Shown: positions 1-9,314, counted from the stretch's first letter. The stretch: DNA of 64,000 nucleotides from Streptomyces sp. GKU 895 (GCA_002027195.1 MWJO01000011.1:59876-123875); one strand, 5' to 3'. The notes: generated by a model from the sequence alone, not told the origin. A program made the numbers and translations.

Positions 1-507
1 GGCGAAGGTCTTCACGGTCTCGTTGTTGAGTTCGCCGCACTCCGTTGCCCGGCGGGCGAGCTTGATGACCGCGTCCGAGCGCAGCACCGAGCGGTCGACG
101 TTGCTGAACAGTTCGGTCGCCGCGTTGATCTGCCGGAACCGGTCGTCGACCAGGGTGGTGAGGGCGACATGATGGCTGATCAGGTTGTCCTTGACGTCGC
201 GGATCAGCTCCGCCTGGCTGGCCTCGATCTCGACCAGGCGTTTCTCGAAGTCGACGAGGTACTGCACGATGAGGGCCGCGCCGCCGATGACGATGGACGC
301 GGTGAGGTTCCACACGTCGCCCGCACCTTGGTTCGCGTCGACCGCGTTGGTGACGAGCAGAGCGATGACGAAGACCACGGAGGTCACCAGGGTCTTCATG
401 AGGACCGGCGGGATCCGCAGTCCCCTGTTGTCGGGCCGCCGGGCCGGCGGGGCGGGGGCCGGTGGTGCCGGGTTTGCCGGTGTGGTGGTCGCTGGTGCTC
501 CGTTCAT
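1..507 (-). CDS. Two-pass membrane protein, C-terminus beyond the window
   Basis: Partial gene whose 3' end lies outside the window. It starts at an ATG at 507 with a GGGGGAG ribosome site just upstream, 16 bases after the stop of the SCO2521-type gene, so it is probably the last visible gene of that operon. The 169 visible codons begin with a Pro/Ala-rich cytoplasmic tail (about residues 1-35), then a hydrophobic segment at about 37-55 (LVTSVVFVIALLV), a short loop, and a second one at about 70-85 (ASIVIGGAALIVQYL), followed by a soluble helical region (FEKRLVEIEASQAELIRDVK) likely to form a coiled coil. I do not recognise the family. The context suggests a membrane-linked partner of the SCO2521-2525 proteins, which is an inference from position only. 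Confidence 0.75.
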   Translation of the reverse strand, partial: MNGAPATTTPANPAPPAPAPPARRPDNRGLRIPPVLMKTLVTSVVFVIALLVTNAVDANQGAGDVWNLTASIVIGGAALIVQYLVDFEKRLVEIEASQAELIRDVKDNLISHHVALTTLVDDRFRQINAATELFSNVDRSVLRSDAVIKLARRATECGELNNETVKTFA

Positions 508-523
508 GTCGTCTCCCCCGTCG

Positions 524-1489
524 TTAAGGGCCTATGGGCTGCCTCGTCAAGGCGTTGAGCAGGGCAAGGCGGTCCCGGATCCGCTGGATGAGGTTGTCCC
601 ACTGGCGGGTGAATCCCGGGTTCTGCTCGAGGACGTTCCACAGTCCCCGAAGCGCGTGGTCGCCGCGGGCCGCGGGCATCCACAGATGGATCAGGTGCTC
701 GACGACCGGGCGCAGTGCGGTGAGCGCGTCGGGTCCCTCGGCCGGGCCGAGTCTGCCGTCGAGGAGGCGTACGACGGTGGTGAGGAGCCAGTCGTGCAGT
801 GCCAGGTCCTCACACAGGGCGGCGACGGCGGCCGGGGCGGTGGCTGCGGGTACCCGCAGCCGGACCGTGCGCAGGTCGTCCTCGCTGAGGGTGAACTCCT
901 CGATCGCCGGTCCTTGTCCCGGCTCGGTCGGCCGGGCGGCCCACCGCAGTCTGGTGTGGCGGGACTTCAAGGGGGCCCTCTGGTCGAGCAGTGGGTGGCG
1001 GAGCAGGGTGGTGAGGGTGCCGTCGGCGATCAGGCCGAGATCAAGTTCGCCGCCGCCGGCCCCGTCGAGGACGCCTTGGGCCGCTTCGTGTTCGGGAAGC
1101 CGGCCCAGCGGTTCGAGCACTCCGGGATGGATGAGGTAGTGACCCCAGGGGCGGCGCCGTTCGGGGCCTCGGGCGAGGGCCCGGACATGGGCACTGCTCT
1201 GCAGGATCCGGCCCTCGGTGAGGGCGGCGCTGGTGGCGACGGTGCCGACGACGCGCACCTTGGCCCCGTTGGAGGTGGGCATCCGGCAGTCGACGCCGGT
1301 GAGAGTCTGCGGGGAGCGCACGTAGAGGTTGGGGCGTTCGGAGACCAGGACGCGTTCGTCCGGGCGCAGCCGCAGCAGCTGGGTGGCGGCTCGGGCGTCC
1401 AAGGGGTTCAGCGAGGGCAGCACGCAGGTGCGGATCTCCCCGCAGGCGAGGACCGGGAGGGCCGGCGGCGTGTCCGGTAAGGCCGTCAC
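524..1489 (-). CDS. SCO2521 family protein
   Basis: A 321-residue protein of unknown function. The GTG start at 1489 overlaps the TGA of the upstream gene as GTGA, so the two are translationally coupled; a longer open frame runs upstream but only antisense-like sequence lies there. No catalytic motif, signal peptide or membrane segment is visible. The N-terminus (TALPDTPPALPVLACGEI) and the helical C-terminus (LIHLWMPAARGDHALRG, then LWNVLEQNPGFTRQWDNLI) resemble the Streptomyces family named after SCO2521. The identification rests partly on the neighbours, which occur in the order expected for the SCO2521-2525 set. Confidence 0.75.
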   Translation of the reverse strand: MTALPDTPPALPVLACGEIRTCVLPSLNPLDARAATQLLRLRPDERVLVSERPNLYVRSPQTLTGVDCRMPTSNGAKVRVVGTVATSAALTEGRILQSSAHVRALARGPERRRPWGHYLIHPGVLEPLGRLPEHEAAQGVLDGAGGGELDLGLIADGTLTTLLRHPLLDQRAPLKSRHTRLRWAARPTEPGQGPAIEEFTLSEDDLRTVRLRVPAATAPAAVAALCEDLALHDWLLTTVVRLLDGRLGPAEGPDALTALRPVVEHLIHLWMPAARGDHALRGLWNVLEQNPGFTRQWDNLIQRIRDRLALLNALTRQPIGP

Positions 1490-2452
1490 CTCGACGGCTC
1501 CGCGCAGAAGACGTACGAGACCCGGTCGGCCACCGAGTCGGGGGGTGTGATGCCGTCCGTGTGTGCGCGGGCGGCGATCTGCTGGACGGCGCCGTGGTCG
1601 ACGTCGGTCTGGTCGAGGATGATCCGCACCGCGTGTTCGACGGGAAGGAACCGGGCGGGCAGCACGGAGCACGTGCGGTAGGCGCAGAAAGGGGCGGCGG
1701 CGGGGTTGAGCTGGGTCAGCGGCGCCAGTTCGTCCCAGCTCCGGGGGTGTCCGCGACGGTTCGCGGGGCGCGGGAGCAGGACCGGCTCGCCTTCGTTGCG
1801 CAGGAGACCGAGGCGGGCCAGCTGCCAGACGGCGGCGAGGAGAGGGCAGGACCAGGTGCGGTTGCCGTCCTTGTCGTCGTCCCACAGTTCGACGTCCAGG
1901 AAGACGGAGTGGCGGCGGGCTGCGGTCTCGGTGGGCGGCTGCCAGGGGGCGGTCCTGCGCATCGCCTGGGATCGCCCGGAGGGGCTTCGCTGTCCGTTGG
2001 CGAGCCAGCCGGACTCGCTGACGGGCGGGCGGGCGCCGTAGCGTGCCCGGGGGCGGTGATTCGACGAGGCGGTGTGCGACGGACTGGGCGAGGGGGACCT
2101 TGTCGGCGACCGCGCAGGCGGATTCGCGGGCCAGATAGTCGATGACGAGGCCCGCTTCCTCGGCCGCCTCGACGACGAGGGGGAGGATTTCGGCCGGGGT
2201 GGAGAAGCGGCTGAAGTAGTCGTCGACGAGGAAGCAGGTGCTGATGCGCGGCCGGGCGGCGCCGGTGCGCGCGGCGGTGTCGGCGCGGGCCGCGTCCGCC
2301 CAGGGCCGGACCCGGGTGAAGAGCTCACGCAGACGATTCGGGCCGCCTTCCAGGTCCTCCATGTACAAGTGGCCGAGTTCCAGGGAGAGATGGGAGAGCG
2401 GTACCGCGGTGGTGCGGCCCTGTGCCGTGGTCTCCCGGAAGACGTCGGTCAC
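1486..2452 (-). pseudogene. SCO2522 family protein, frame-disrupted
   Basis: Second gene of the SCO2521-2525 set reading from the 3' end. It starts with GTG at 2452, overlapping the upstream TGA as GTGA. The first part (VPLSHLSLELGHLYMEDLEG, RPRISTCFLVDDYF, VIDYLARESACAVAD) is in one frame; the rest (GARPPVSESGWLANGQRS, HSVFLDVELWDDDKDGNRTW, CSVLPARFLPVEHAVRIILD) continues in another. The switch falls at 2040-2054, around a run of five G on the plus strand. Removing one base joins the parts into a 321-residue protein. The flanking coupling and intact codon use suggest a sequencing or assembly error rather than decay. Function is unknown; there is no recognisable catalytic motif. Confidence 0.75.
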
Positions 2453-3366
2453 GGCTTCCCCCAGTGGATGTCGTCGATGAGGCGTCCGGCGATCGTTTCC
2501 AGCGCGTCCAGCGTCTCCTGGTTGGCGATCTTCGTGGCGACGACCTCTTCCTCGGTGATCAGCTGTTCCCGCCACTGCAGGATCGGCTCCAGCGGCACGG
2601 TGCCGAGCAACACCGTGTCGCCGACGCCGAGTTCGGAGGCGAGTCGGCGCAGTCGTTCGTCGTACATCTGCATCCAGGCGGACTGCGCGGGCGAGACGTG
2701 CGACCACAGCGCGGAGTCGGGGTCGGGTACGGCGGCCCGGACGAAGCGGATCACGGCCCGCAGTGCGTCCTTGTCGTGACCGAGTTCGGCTCCGCCCTCC
2801 AACAGGCCGCGAGCGGCGTAGACCAGCCCCGCCGCGGCGATGACGTGCTGTCGGGTCCAGCGGTGGAAGACCACCCAGCGGTGCGGGACGTTGCGCAGTT
2901 CGGGCCGTGCGGTGGCTTCCAGGACCATGTCCATGGCGTAGCTGCGTCCGGCGCTGAGGTCGACCAGGATCAGGTCGAACTCGCCGTGCAGGCGCAGGAA
3001 CAGGTTGACGCAGCGCTGGACCGAGTCCTCGTCCGTGACGAACTCGCCGCCGCTGACGTCGCCGGGGAGCAGCACGAGCCGTCCGGCTCCGATGGTGTTG
3101 CGTCGCAGTACGGGGTGTTCGGTACGGCGCCAGACGTCGACCCGGGCCGGTTCGGGGGCGGTGCCCTCCAGATAGGAGTGCAGGCCGCCCTCGCCCGTGC
3201 CGCGCAGGATGTCGGGGACGTCGAAGACGGCGGGTGCGGTGGGTGAGCCGAAGTCGAAGTCGACGTAGGCCACATGGTCACCGGCGAGGGCTCGCTGGTA
3301 GGCCAGGTTCGCGCTGGTGACGGAGCGGCCGGTGCCTCCCTTGTCGGAGGCGGCGAAGACGATCAC
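2449..3366 (-). CDS. SCO2523 family variant P-loop protein (ParA/MinD-like)
   Basis: A MinD/ParA-like P-loop protein of 305 residues. The deviant Walker A motif is DKGGTGRS (residues 8-15): the signature lysine (K9) is present, but the lysine that normally precedes the final Ser/Thr is arginine (R14), as in the family described as variant P-loop. The Walker A' strand follows (VAYVDFDFGSP, about 34-44), and a Walker B-like strand FDLILVDLSAG lies in the middle. The start is placed at GTG 3366 because it overlaps the previous stop as GTGA, like the other junctions; a GTG at 3372 is possible. ParA-like proteins act as nucleotide-dependent switches on membranes or DNA, but whether this variant hydrolyses ATP cannot be told from the sequence. 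Confidence 0.85.
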   Translation of the reverse strand: MIVFAASDKGGTGRSVTSANLAYQRALAGDHVAYVDFDFGSPTAPAVFDVPDILRGTGEGGLHSYLEGTAPEPARVDVWRRTEHPVLRRNTIGAGRLVLLPGDVSGGEFVTDEDSVQRCVNLFLRLHGEFDLILVDLSAGRSYAMDMVLEATARPELRNVPHRWVVFHRWTRQHVIAAAGLVYAARGLLEGGAELGHDKDALRAVIRFVRAAVPDPDSALWSHVSPAQSAWMQMYDERLRRLASELGVGDTVLLGTVPLEPILQWREQLITEEEVVATKIANQETLDALETIAGRLIDDIHWGKP

Positions 3367-5228
3367 CGCCACACCTCACCCGCGGCGGCGCTGCGGGCCT
3401 GGGCGAGCGTGTCGAGTTCACCGAGCACGGACAGCGCGAGCGCGCCGGCGGTGCCGGGTTGGTCGCCGACGAGTTCGCGTGCCCTGCGCAGCCGGATCTC
3501 GATGGTGCGCAGGGACTTGGCGTGGTCGCTGTCGGAGACGACGGCGGACCGCATCTGCTCGCGGCCGAATCGGTGGGTGGCCTCGCTGAGCAACGCGGTG
3601 GCGAAGGAGCCGAGTTCGGGGCTGCCGACGGGCTTGCGGTCGTAGAAGTTGTACGCGGCGACCATGCACTCGGTGAGGCGTTCGGTCATGCTCCAGGAGG
3701 GCGAGCCCTCGCGTTTGGGTGCGGTGGGGAAGACCGCCTGGGCGTCGTCCCACAAGTCCGTGCCCTCGCCGTCGGCGATGCGCCGCTGCCAGAGGTGGTC
3801 GAAGGTCTCCTCCGCCAGCGCCAGCAGTTCGTCCTGGATGGCGGCGCTGCGGGAGTAGGTGGCGAGTTGGACGGTGCGTTTGAGCAGGTGCGCGGAGAAA
3901 TCGGTGACCGTCCACTCCAGGGGTGGGCCCAGCTGCTCGCTGCCCTGTAGGGGCAGGACGACGCCGGGGCTGTGCAGTTCCAGAGCGGAGTCGTCGCGGG
4001 TGAGCGGACTGGTGATGCGGCCGCGCTCGGCGAGCCGGGTGAGGACCTCTGCGGTGCGGGCGAAGTCCTCGTCACCGGCCCGGCTGCGCACGAGGTCGTG
4101 GACGACGAGGGACGCCACGGAGAGCGAGAAGTACTCGGATTCGAGCTTCTGGTGGGTGACGCGCCAGGGGATGTCCTCCAGCGGCCACCGGTCGGCGCTG
4201 AACCGGGCGAGGGCGGACCAGTACTCCCGGGTGACGGTCCAGCGCAGCCGCAGTGCCTCGGCGAGTGTCTGCTGCTCCTGGTCGAGAAGGCCGAGGGTGA
4301 GCGTGCGGTCGGAGGACAGGTCCTGGATGCCGTCGAGGGCGACCACGGTGAAGTACAGATAGGGAATGGGGTCCGCCACGCCGACGCTCTGGCGGCCGAT
4401 GTGCTGTTCCGTGCCGTCCTTGTCGGTGCGGGTGACGGGCGGTGCGTCCTTGACGACGCCCCAGGCCCAGCCGCATTCGAACATCATCCCGGGGTCCCTG
4501 AGGCCGTCTTCGACGTCCACGCCGAGCGTGATGCGGTTGCCGATGGTGGCGCGCAGGGTCTCGAAGCGTTCCTGGAACTGCCGCAGGACCGCCCGTTCGG
4601 AGAGCCTGCGCTGCCCCAGGGTCCGGCTCAGCCGCCGTCCCTGGGTGGTGTCGGCGTCGAACACGCTGACGGTGAAGGACCGCAGCAGACCGACCATCGC
4701 CGCGGTGAGCCGCCTGCTCGTCGCTTCCCTGAGCTCCCTGACTGCTTCACGCAGGTCGGAACGGACGGTGGGGCCGGTGAACTTGTCGAGGAAGCCGAGT
4801 GTGGCGAGGCAGAGGGTGACGGACATGGAGTAGGAGTCGACTACACCGAGGTCCCGCTGCTCGGTGGTGATCTCCGCGTCGGGGTCGGGGGTGCTGAAGT
4901 AGTAGCCGCCGCCGAAGGTGGGAGTGCCGTCCTCCTCCGCATGATTGCGCATGAACTCGCGGAGGGCTGCGATCAGGGCCACGGGGATCTCGGTGCGCCC
5001 TCCTGCCAGGCGGAGGGCGCGCTGCACGTCCTTCTGGGTGGTGTCCGGCTCGTCGAGACGGAATTCGGGGATCTCGGTGGCCGGATACATGAGGCTGAGC
5101 AACCGCTCGGCGTCCGCGACGCTGCTGCGACCGCCGGAGTCACCCCAGGCGAAACGCCCGCCGTCGAAGGAGTGCCGTGCGATCGCTTCCCAGATCTGGA
5201 GCAGATGAGCTCTCGGCTTGATCTCCAT
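3363..5228 (-). CDS. SCO2524 family protein
   Basis: A soluble protein of 621 residues. The start is taken as ATG 5228 (MEIKPRAHLLQIWEAIARHS), preceded by GAAGGG; a GTG at 5258 would add ten residues. No signal peptide, membrane segment or enzyme motif is visible. The N-terminal region (ARHSFDGGRFAWGD, ADAERLLSLMYPATEIP) is typical of the SCO2524 family, a large helical protein found beside the variant P-loop protein. The 3' end overlaps the SCO2523-type gene by four bases, so the two are made together and may interact. The function is unknown. Confidence 0.82.
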   Translation of the reverse strand: MEIKPRAHLLQIWEAIARHSFDGGRFAWGDSGGRSSVADAERLLSLMYPATEIPEFRLDEPDTTQKDVQRALRLAGGRTEIPVALIAALREFMRNHAEEDGTPTFGGGYYFSTPDPDAEITTEQRDLGVVDSYSMSVTLCLATLGFLDKFTGPTVRSDLREAVRELREATSRRLTAAMVGLLRSFTVSVFDADTTQGRRLSRTLGQRRLSERAVLRQFQERFETLRATIGNRITLGVDVEDGLRDPGMMFECGWAWGVVKDAPPVTRTDKDGTEQHIGRQSVGVADPIPYLYFTVVALDGIQDLSSDRTLTLGLLDQEQQTLAEALRLRWTVTREYWSALARFSADRWPLEDIPWRVTHQKLESEYFSLSVASLVVHDLVRSRAGDEDFARTAEVLTRLAERGRITSPLTRDDSALELHSPGVVLPLQGSEQLGPPLEWTVTDFSAHLLKRTVQLATYSRSAAIQDELLALAEETFDHLWQRRIADGEGTDLWDDAQAVFPTAPKREGSPSWSMTERLTECMVAAYNFYDRKPVGSPELGSFATALLSEATHRFGREQMRSAVVSDSDHAKSLRTIEIRLRRARELVGDQPGTAGALALSVLGELDTLAQARSAAAGEVWR

Positions 5229-5297
5229 TCCCAGCCCTTCAACCAGGTCGTCCCGCACACCGCCCGTTCTCTGCCACCGGCGGGCGGAAGGGGAGGT

Positions 5298-6122
5298 TCA
5301 TTTCCCGGAACGCCGTACTCCACACGCGAGGATCATTCCGGTGTGACCAGGTCGCACCAGATGGTCCGCGTCGCTCAGCCGCGCCATCTCCAGCTCACGC
5401 GCATAGGGGGCGAGAGCTTTCTCGACCCGCTCTTGGTCGACATCGCAGGCCGGGAAGTGCTCATCGCCCACGTCGTACCCGCGGGAACCTTCCATGAAGG
5501 CGGCGGCGAAGGGGGCGTCCGGCGCGAGAACACTCATGAAGGAGTCGACAGCCTGCTGGAACTCGACCAGCGAGGTGGAGATGGATTCGGCCACGAAGAA
5601 CATCGTCCCGATCTGATACCTGCCCGCCGCTCTCCGAAACCCGAGCCAGTTCCGCCGCCCCATCTTGAACAAGTTTCCCTGCTTTACGCGGGCCACATCG
5701 CGGAACTTAACCCTCCATTTCGAACCCAGATCGCGGTAGCCCTCCTCATCGCCCAGCACTTTCCAGAAGGCGTCCCAGTTCTCATCCACCTGGCCGCACT
5801 GCTTACGCAAGTACTCGACGTTCTCCGGAGCCCGCTCAAAAAGCGTGATCCTCCCGCACCACGGAAGCATCGCCAGCGCCGGATAAAGGTTACCGCCGGC
5901 GCCCATGTCAATACCCAGAACCGGACTTCCCGCACCCGCACTCCTGTTCTCGGAGTGACGGCTGCAGTGACGGCTGAAGTACCCGCCCACCTTGGAGAGG
6001 ATCTCTGCATCCGCAGGCAAAAGATCAAGATAATTCTGTGCGACATATGCCTTGTTGTTAAATTTATTCCAAGGGGCCTGATCATTTCGGACAGGCGCGT
6101 CGACCGAGGCTGGGAAATGCAT
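5298..6122 (-). CDS. SCO2525 family SAM-dependent methyltransferase
   Basis: First gene of the operon, 274 residues from ATG 6122 (MHFPASVDAPVRND). The open frame extends upstream to 6248, but that stretch does not look like protein. The Rossmann motif I is GIDMGAGGNLYPALAMLPW, followed by an acidic strand end (ITLFERAPENVEYLR) that would hold the SAM ribose. Later motifs (FFVAESISTSLVEFQ, SFMSVLAPDAPFAAAFMEGS) resemble the NNMT/PNMT/TEMT type of small-molecule methyltransferase. The substrate is unknown. The gene sits 69 bases upstream of the SCO2524-type gene, and the operon promoter should lie in 6123-6331, a stretch clearly richer in A and T than its surroundings and shared with the divergent acetyltransferase. 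Confidence 0.85.
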   Translation of the reverse strand: MHFPASVDAPVRNDQAPWNKFNNKAYVAQNYLDLLPADAEILSKVGGYFSRHCSRHSENRSAGAGSPVLGIDMGAGGNLYPALAMLPWCGRITLFERAPENVEYLRKQCGQVDENWDAFWKVLGDEEGYRDLGSKWRVKFRDVARVKQGNLFKMGRRNWLGFRRAAGRYQIGTMFFVAESISTSLVEFQQAVDSFMSVLAPDAPFAAAFMEGSRGYDVGDEHFPACDVDQERVEKALAPYARELEMARLSDADHLVRPGHTGMILACGVRRSGK

Positions 6123-6331
6123 CGCACCAGCGTACATGGGACAGCACCCGAGAACAAAGGCAGAGTGTAAGCGGAGCAGGCGCATCCTGGCCGGAGAATA
6201 CGCATATCGACGCAGACTTGGCCTTGAAGTCGCTTGTTGCATCGGCAACTTACCATCATCCTGATCGAACCCTGAGTCGATTCATTCTCAAGTGGTCAAT
6301 CAGCACCTCACTTTTCACACCAGGGGGTGAA

Positions 6332-6829
6332 ATGACCGCCGTGCCCTCCCGTCGAACATCAAGGCGCCTCCGAATACGCCATGTCCGAGAAGAGGATCTC
6401 CAAGAGCTGTCCCTCCTCGACCGGGAGTCGTTCCCCGAGGAGCCCTACCCCTACTTCGTGCTCCGCCAGATGTTCGACGTCTACCCCGACCACCTGCTGG
6501 TTCTCGACGACGGCACCGCTCTGGTGGGTTATGTCCTGTGCGGGACCGCACCCGACCTGAGCCGCAGCTGGGTCCTCGGCCTGGGGATCACCCCGGACGA
6601 GCGCGGCCAGGGCTTCGGCCGCCTGCTGATGGAAGAAGCACTGCGCAGGCTCCGCCGCCTCGGGGTCCGGGAAGTCGTGCTCACCGTTGCTCCCGCGAAC
6701 AAACCCGCGATCCTCCTCTACGAGAACCTGGGCTTCGTCGGCGAACCCACCCTGCACGAGAACTACTTCGGCCCGGGTGCCGACCGCCTGCTGATGCGGC
6801 TGCGCCTGAGCCGACCGGGATTCGGCTGA
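6332..6829 (+). CDS. GNAT family N-acetyltransferase
   Basis: A 165-residue acetyltransferase starting at ATG 6332 with AGGGGGTGA immediately upstream; a longer frame from 6218 lacks a ribosome site. The fold is a single GNAT domain: N-terminal strand (LRIRHVREEDLQELSLLDR), a YVLCG central strand, and the acetyl-CoA pyrophosphate loop GITPDERGQGFGRLLMEEAL (the Q/R-x-x-G-x-G/A motif). The C-terminal NKPAILLYENLGF segment resembles the RimI group that acetylates protein N-termini or small amines. The substrate cannot be fixed from the sequence. It is divergent from the SCO2521-2525 operon and probably independent of it. Confidence 0.85.
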   Translation: MTAVPSRRTSRRLRIRHVREEDLQELSLLDRESFPEEPYPYFVLRQMFDVYPDHLLVLDDGTALVGYVLCGTAPDLSRSWVLGLGITPDERGQGFGRLLMEEALRRLRRLGVREVVLTVAPANKPAILLYENLGFVGEPTLHENYFGPGADRLLMRLRLSRPGFG

Positions 6830-7120
6830 CGGACGAGCACGACTGGACCGGCGGCCCGCGGCCTTGGCACTTCAGCGCACAAGGGATGCTTCGATCCACG
6901 ACACGAGAACACCGGCCCCTTGATGCGGCGCATCGCGCTGCTCATGACGCCGACTCAGGACCGGGAGCGACCTCCTGAGCCCGCAGTGACGCGTCGTGTC
7001 AGGATGCCCTCTTCCCATACGCCCGGGGGCGCACGGCCATGACGCCGTACCTCGCCACGTTGCCGACTCGTATGCGACCCCTGGCTCCTCCCCCTCGCCG
7101 GCCGTACACGTCCCCCGTGG

Positions 7121-7819
7121 TCAGCCTCCGGTCGCAGCCCGGGCAACCGCTTCGGCGAGGAACGCGGCCACCTCGTCCGCATGGGACAGGTGAGGTGAGT
7201 GGCCGGAGGGGAGACGAACGCTGTGGGCACAGTGCGCGGCCCACTGCTCCTGGACCGCGGGCGGCAGCGCCGGGTCCTCGGTGGCCACGACGTACGCCAG
7301 TGGTACGTCCGTCGGCGCGCAGGCCAGCTTCTCCGTGAAGGCGCGCATGCCCTGCCAGTTGAGGCGCTTGACCGCCTCGGCGGTCAAGGCGGGGTCGACA
7401 CCGCTGAAGATGGACTGCTCGGCGTCCCCCGCCTTGACGGCGTGTCCGTCCGGCGAGTGGATCCAGGTGGGCGGGAAGTCTCCGCCCATCCATTGCAGCA
7501 TCGAGGTGCCGGGTTCGAGTGCGAACGCGGCCAGGTAGACGAGTTCGGCGACCTGTTCCGCCTCGGCGGCGGCCCAGGTGGCGGGTACTCCGCCGTAGGA
7601 ATGGGCAGCCAGCACCACGGGGCCGCCGACCGCGTCGATCGTGTCCCGGACGACTGCGACGTCCTCGGCCAGTCCTTCGGCGGCGGCGCTGTCGGGGTTG
7701 CTGCTCGGCAACTGCACGGCTCGGGATTCGATGCGACGGGCAGTGAGTCGCTCGCGCAGCGGTTCGAAGATCCATGGGGTGTGCATCGCCCCGTGCACCA
7801 GCACAACGGTGGGGTTCAT
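7121..7819 (-). CDS. Alpha/beta hydrolase
   Basis: A 232-residue alpha/beta-hydrolase fold enzyme. The oxyanion strand is VVLVHGAMHTPW (residues 5-16), the nucleophile elbow is AAHSYGG with Ser74, the acid is probably in VVATEDPALPP, and the histidine is in SGHSPHLSHADEV near the C-terminus. No signal peptide, so it is cytoplasmic. The ATG at 7819 is preferred over the ATG at 7828. It is the last gene of a three-gene minus-strand group with a SnoaL-like protein and a metallo-beta-lactamase-fold protein. It resembles the salicylate-esterase or RsbQ-like hydrolases that Streptomyces carry in many copies. The substrate is unknown. The 290 bases between this gene and the acetyltransferase hold nothing I can name. 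Confidence 0.85.
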   Translation of the reverse strand: MNPTVVLVHGAMHTPWIFEPLRERLTARRIESRAVQLPSSNPDSAAAEGLAEDVAVVRDTIDAVGGPVVLAAHSYGGVPATWAAAEAEQVAELVYLAAFALEPGTSMLQWMGGDFPPTWIHSPDGHAVKAGDAEQSIFSGVDPALTAEAVKRLNWQGMRAFTEKLACAPTDVPLAYVVATEDPALPPAVQEQWAAHCAHSVRLPSGHSPHLSHADEVAAFLAEAVARAATGG

Positions 7820-7841
7820 GTGGAGCATCCTCGGGTGCGCG

Positions 7842-8252
7842 TCAGGCGGTCATGGCGTCGCGGACGAGGGCGGTGTCGACGAACTGCTCGAAGCGGACGA
7901 TGAGTCCGCCGCGTACGACGAAGTGGTGCGCGACGCGGACGTCGATCGACTTGGCGGTCGACTTGTTGGTGGCGGTGTAGCGGGCGAGGACGACGACGTT
8001 CTCGCCGTCGACGACGTAGGTGTCGTCGTGGGCGGTCCAGTCGTCCCAGTACTTGCCCAGCTGTTCCATCACGTTCGAGGTCACGCCGTCGGGGGTGCGG
8101 TAGGTGCCGGCGAGGGGGAAGCCGGCCATCTCCGTCCACTCCACGTCCGGTGCGAGAGTGGCTCGCAGGGCTTCGAGGTCGCCGGCTGCGGAGGCCAGGT
8201 ACTGGCGGCGTACGACGTCGGCGGGGGCGGCGGAGGTGGAGAAGTCGCTCAT
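7842..8252 (-). CDS. SnoaL-like / NTF2-like protein
   Basis: A 136-residue single-domain protein with the cone-shaped NTF2 fold, judged from the pattern QYLASAAGDLEALRATLAPD near the N-terminus, VEWTEMAGFPLAGTYRTPDG, and the final beta-sheet (VAHHFVVRGGLIVRFEQFVD). The ATG at 8252 lies two bases beyond the stop of the upstream metallo-hydrolase gene, so the pair is co-translated. Members of this fold include isomerases, polyketide cyclases and non-enzymatic ligand binders; this one has an acidic residue and several histidines in the expected cavity, but no family-specific catalytic pair that I recognise. The nearby alpha/beta hydrolase starts 22 bases downstream. Confidence 0.82.
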   Translation of the reverse strand: MSDFSTSAAPADVVRRQYLASAAGDLEALRATLAPDVEWTEMAGFPLAGTYRTPDGVTSNVMEQLGKYWDDWTAHDDTYVVDGENVVVLARYTATNKSTAKSIDVRVAHHFVVRGGLIVRFEQFVDTALVRDAMTA

Positions 8253-8254
8253 GG

Positions 8255-9075
8255 TCAGCCCCACTTCATCTCGCCCTTGGCGACCTTCGCGCCGATCTGG
8301 GCGGCGATCAGCATGCCGTGGTCCGGGTAGCGCTTGACCAGTGCCTCGGTCAGTGCGGCGCCGTCGGCCGCCTTGCCGAGTTCCTCCTCGAAGGCGACCA
8401 GGTAGGCGCGGGTGGCGGTGATGGCGGAGGCGTCGGCGGGGGTGCCGGGCAGGCGGTGCCCGGGCACGACCAACTCGGGCTGGAGTGCGGCCATTTCGTC
8501 CAGCAGGCCGGTCCAGGCCGCGCGGTCGGCGGGGGGTGGGGGGTGTCGGCGACCCAGACGTGCTCCTGCTGGAAGAGCAGGACGCCGCCGAGCAGGGCGC
8601 GGTGCTCGGCCTGCCACAGGTAGTGCCGGTCGGGCAGGGTTGCGGGGCCGCCCTTGAGCTGGAAACGGTGGCCCTCGAAGATGAGGTCGCCGGTGAGCGG
8701 GGTGAGGTCGACCAGACGCGTGGGCAGGTTCGGACCGAGGGCCTCCCATGCCTTGAGCTTCCCCTCGTAGGAGTGGGCGATGTGCTCGATGACCAGGGGG
8801 GTCGCCACGAAGACGGCGTCGGGGAAGGCATCGGCGATCACCTCCGCGCCGAAGTAGAAGTCCGGGTCGGCGTGGGAGACGAACACGGTGGTCAGCTTCT
8901 TGCCGGAGTCGAGGATCTCGGCGGCGAGGCGGTGGCCGTCGGCGCGCGTGAAGGCGGCGTCGACCAGCAACATCTCGCTCTCGCCGGTGACGAGCGTGGC
9001 GGTCTTGTTCTTGCTGCCGACCGGGAAGTCCAGGTCGAGGACCTTGAATGAGAGCGTGCTCAACTGTGCCTCCAT
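8255..9075 (-). pseudogene. Metallo-beta-lactamase-fold protein, frame-disrupted
   Basis: First gene of the three-gene group, from ATG 9075 (MEAQLSTLSFKVLDLD). The N-terminal two thirds are in one frame up to VWVADTPHPP; the rest (ADRAAWTGLLDEMAALQPEL, VVPGHRLPGTPADASAITAT) is in another. The switch falls at 8530-8544, where two runs of six G lie side by side on the plus strand; adding one base restores a 273-residue protein. The metal motif is degenerate: where HxHxDH is expected the sequence reads SHADPDFYFG (residues 67-76), so two of the usual histidines are Asp and Phe. The later PGH is present. Either metal binding is altered or the protein is not a classical hydrolase. The frameshift itself is probably an assembly error. 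Confidence 0.75.
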
Positions 9076-9314
9076 GCATAGGGATGACGGAACGGGTCGC
9101 GCCGAGGATTCGCTGCCGCCCAGGTCGGTGGTGCACAGGTGCGCATCAGACGTCATTCCGTGCGCACGCCCACACCCTTGCCTGCGGGTTCGGAGTTCTG
9201 CACCCGGCACCGTGTCATCAGGTGAGATGCGTGATCAGTTCAACCCTTTCCCCGCCGGAACGCGCCGACAAGGTGGAAGGAGGACTCGCCGTGGTCAAAC
9301 GAAGACAGCGACGA

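Noticed and set aside
3972..6170. A plus-strand open frame of more than 700 codons opposite the SCO2524 and SCO2525 genes
   Set aside because: It is a shadow of GC-rich coding DNA: the minus strand has coherent protein motifs and coupled starts, while this frame is rich in Gly, Arg, Ala and Val with no motifs.
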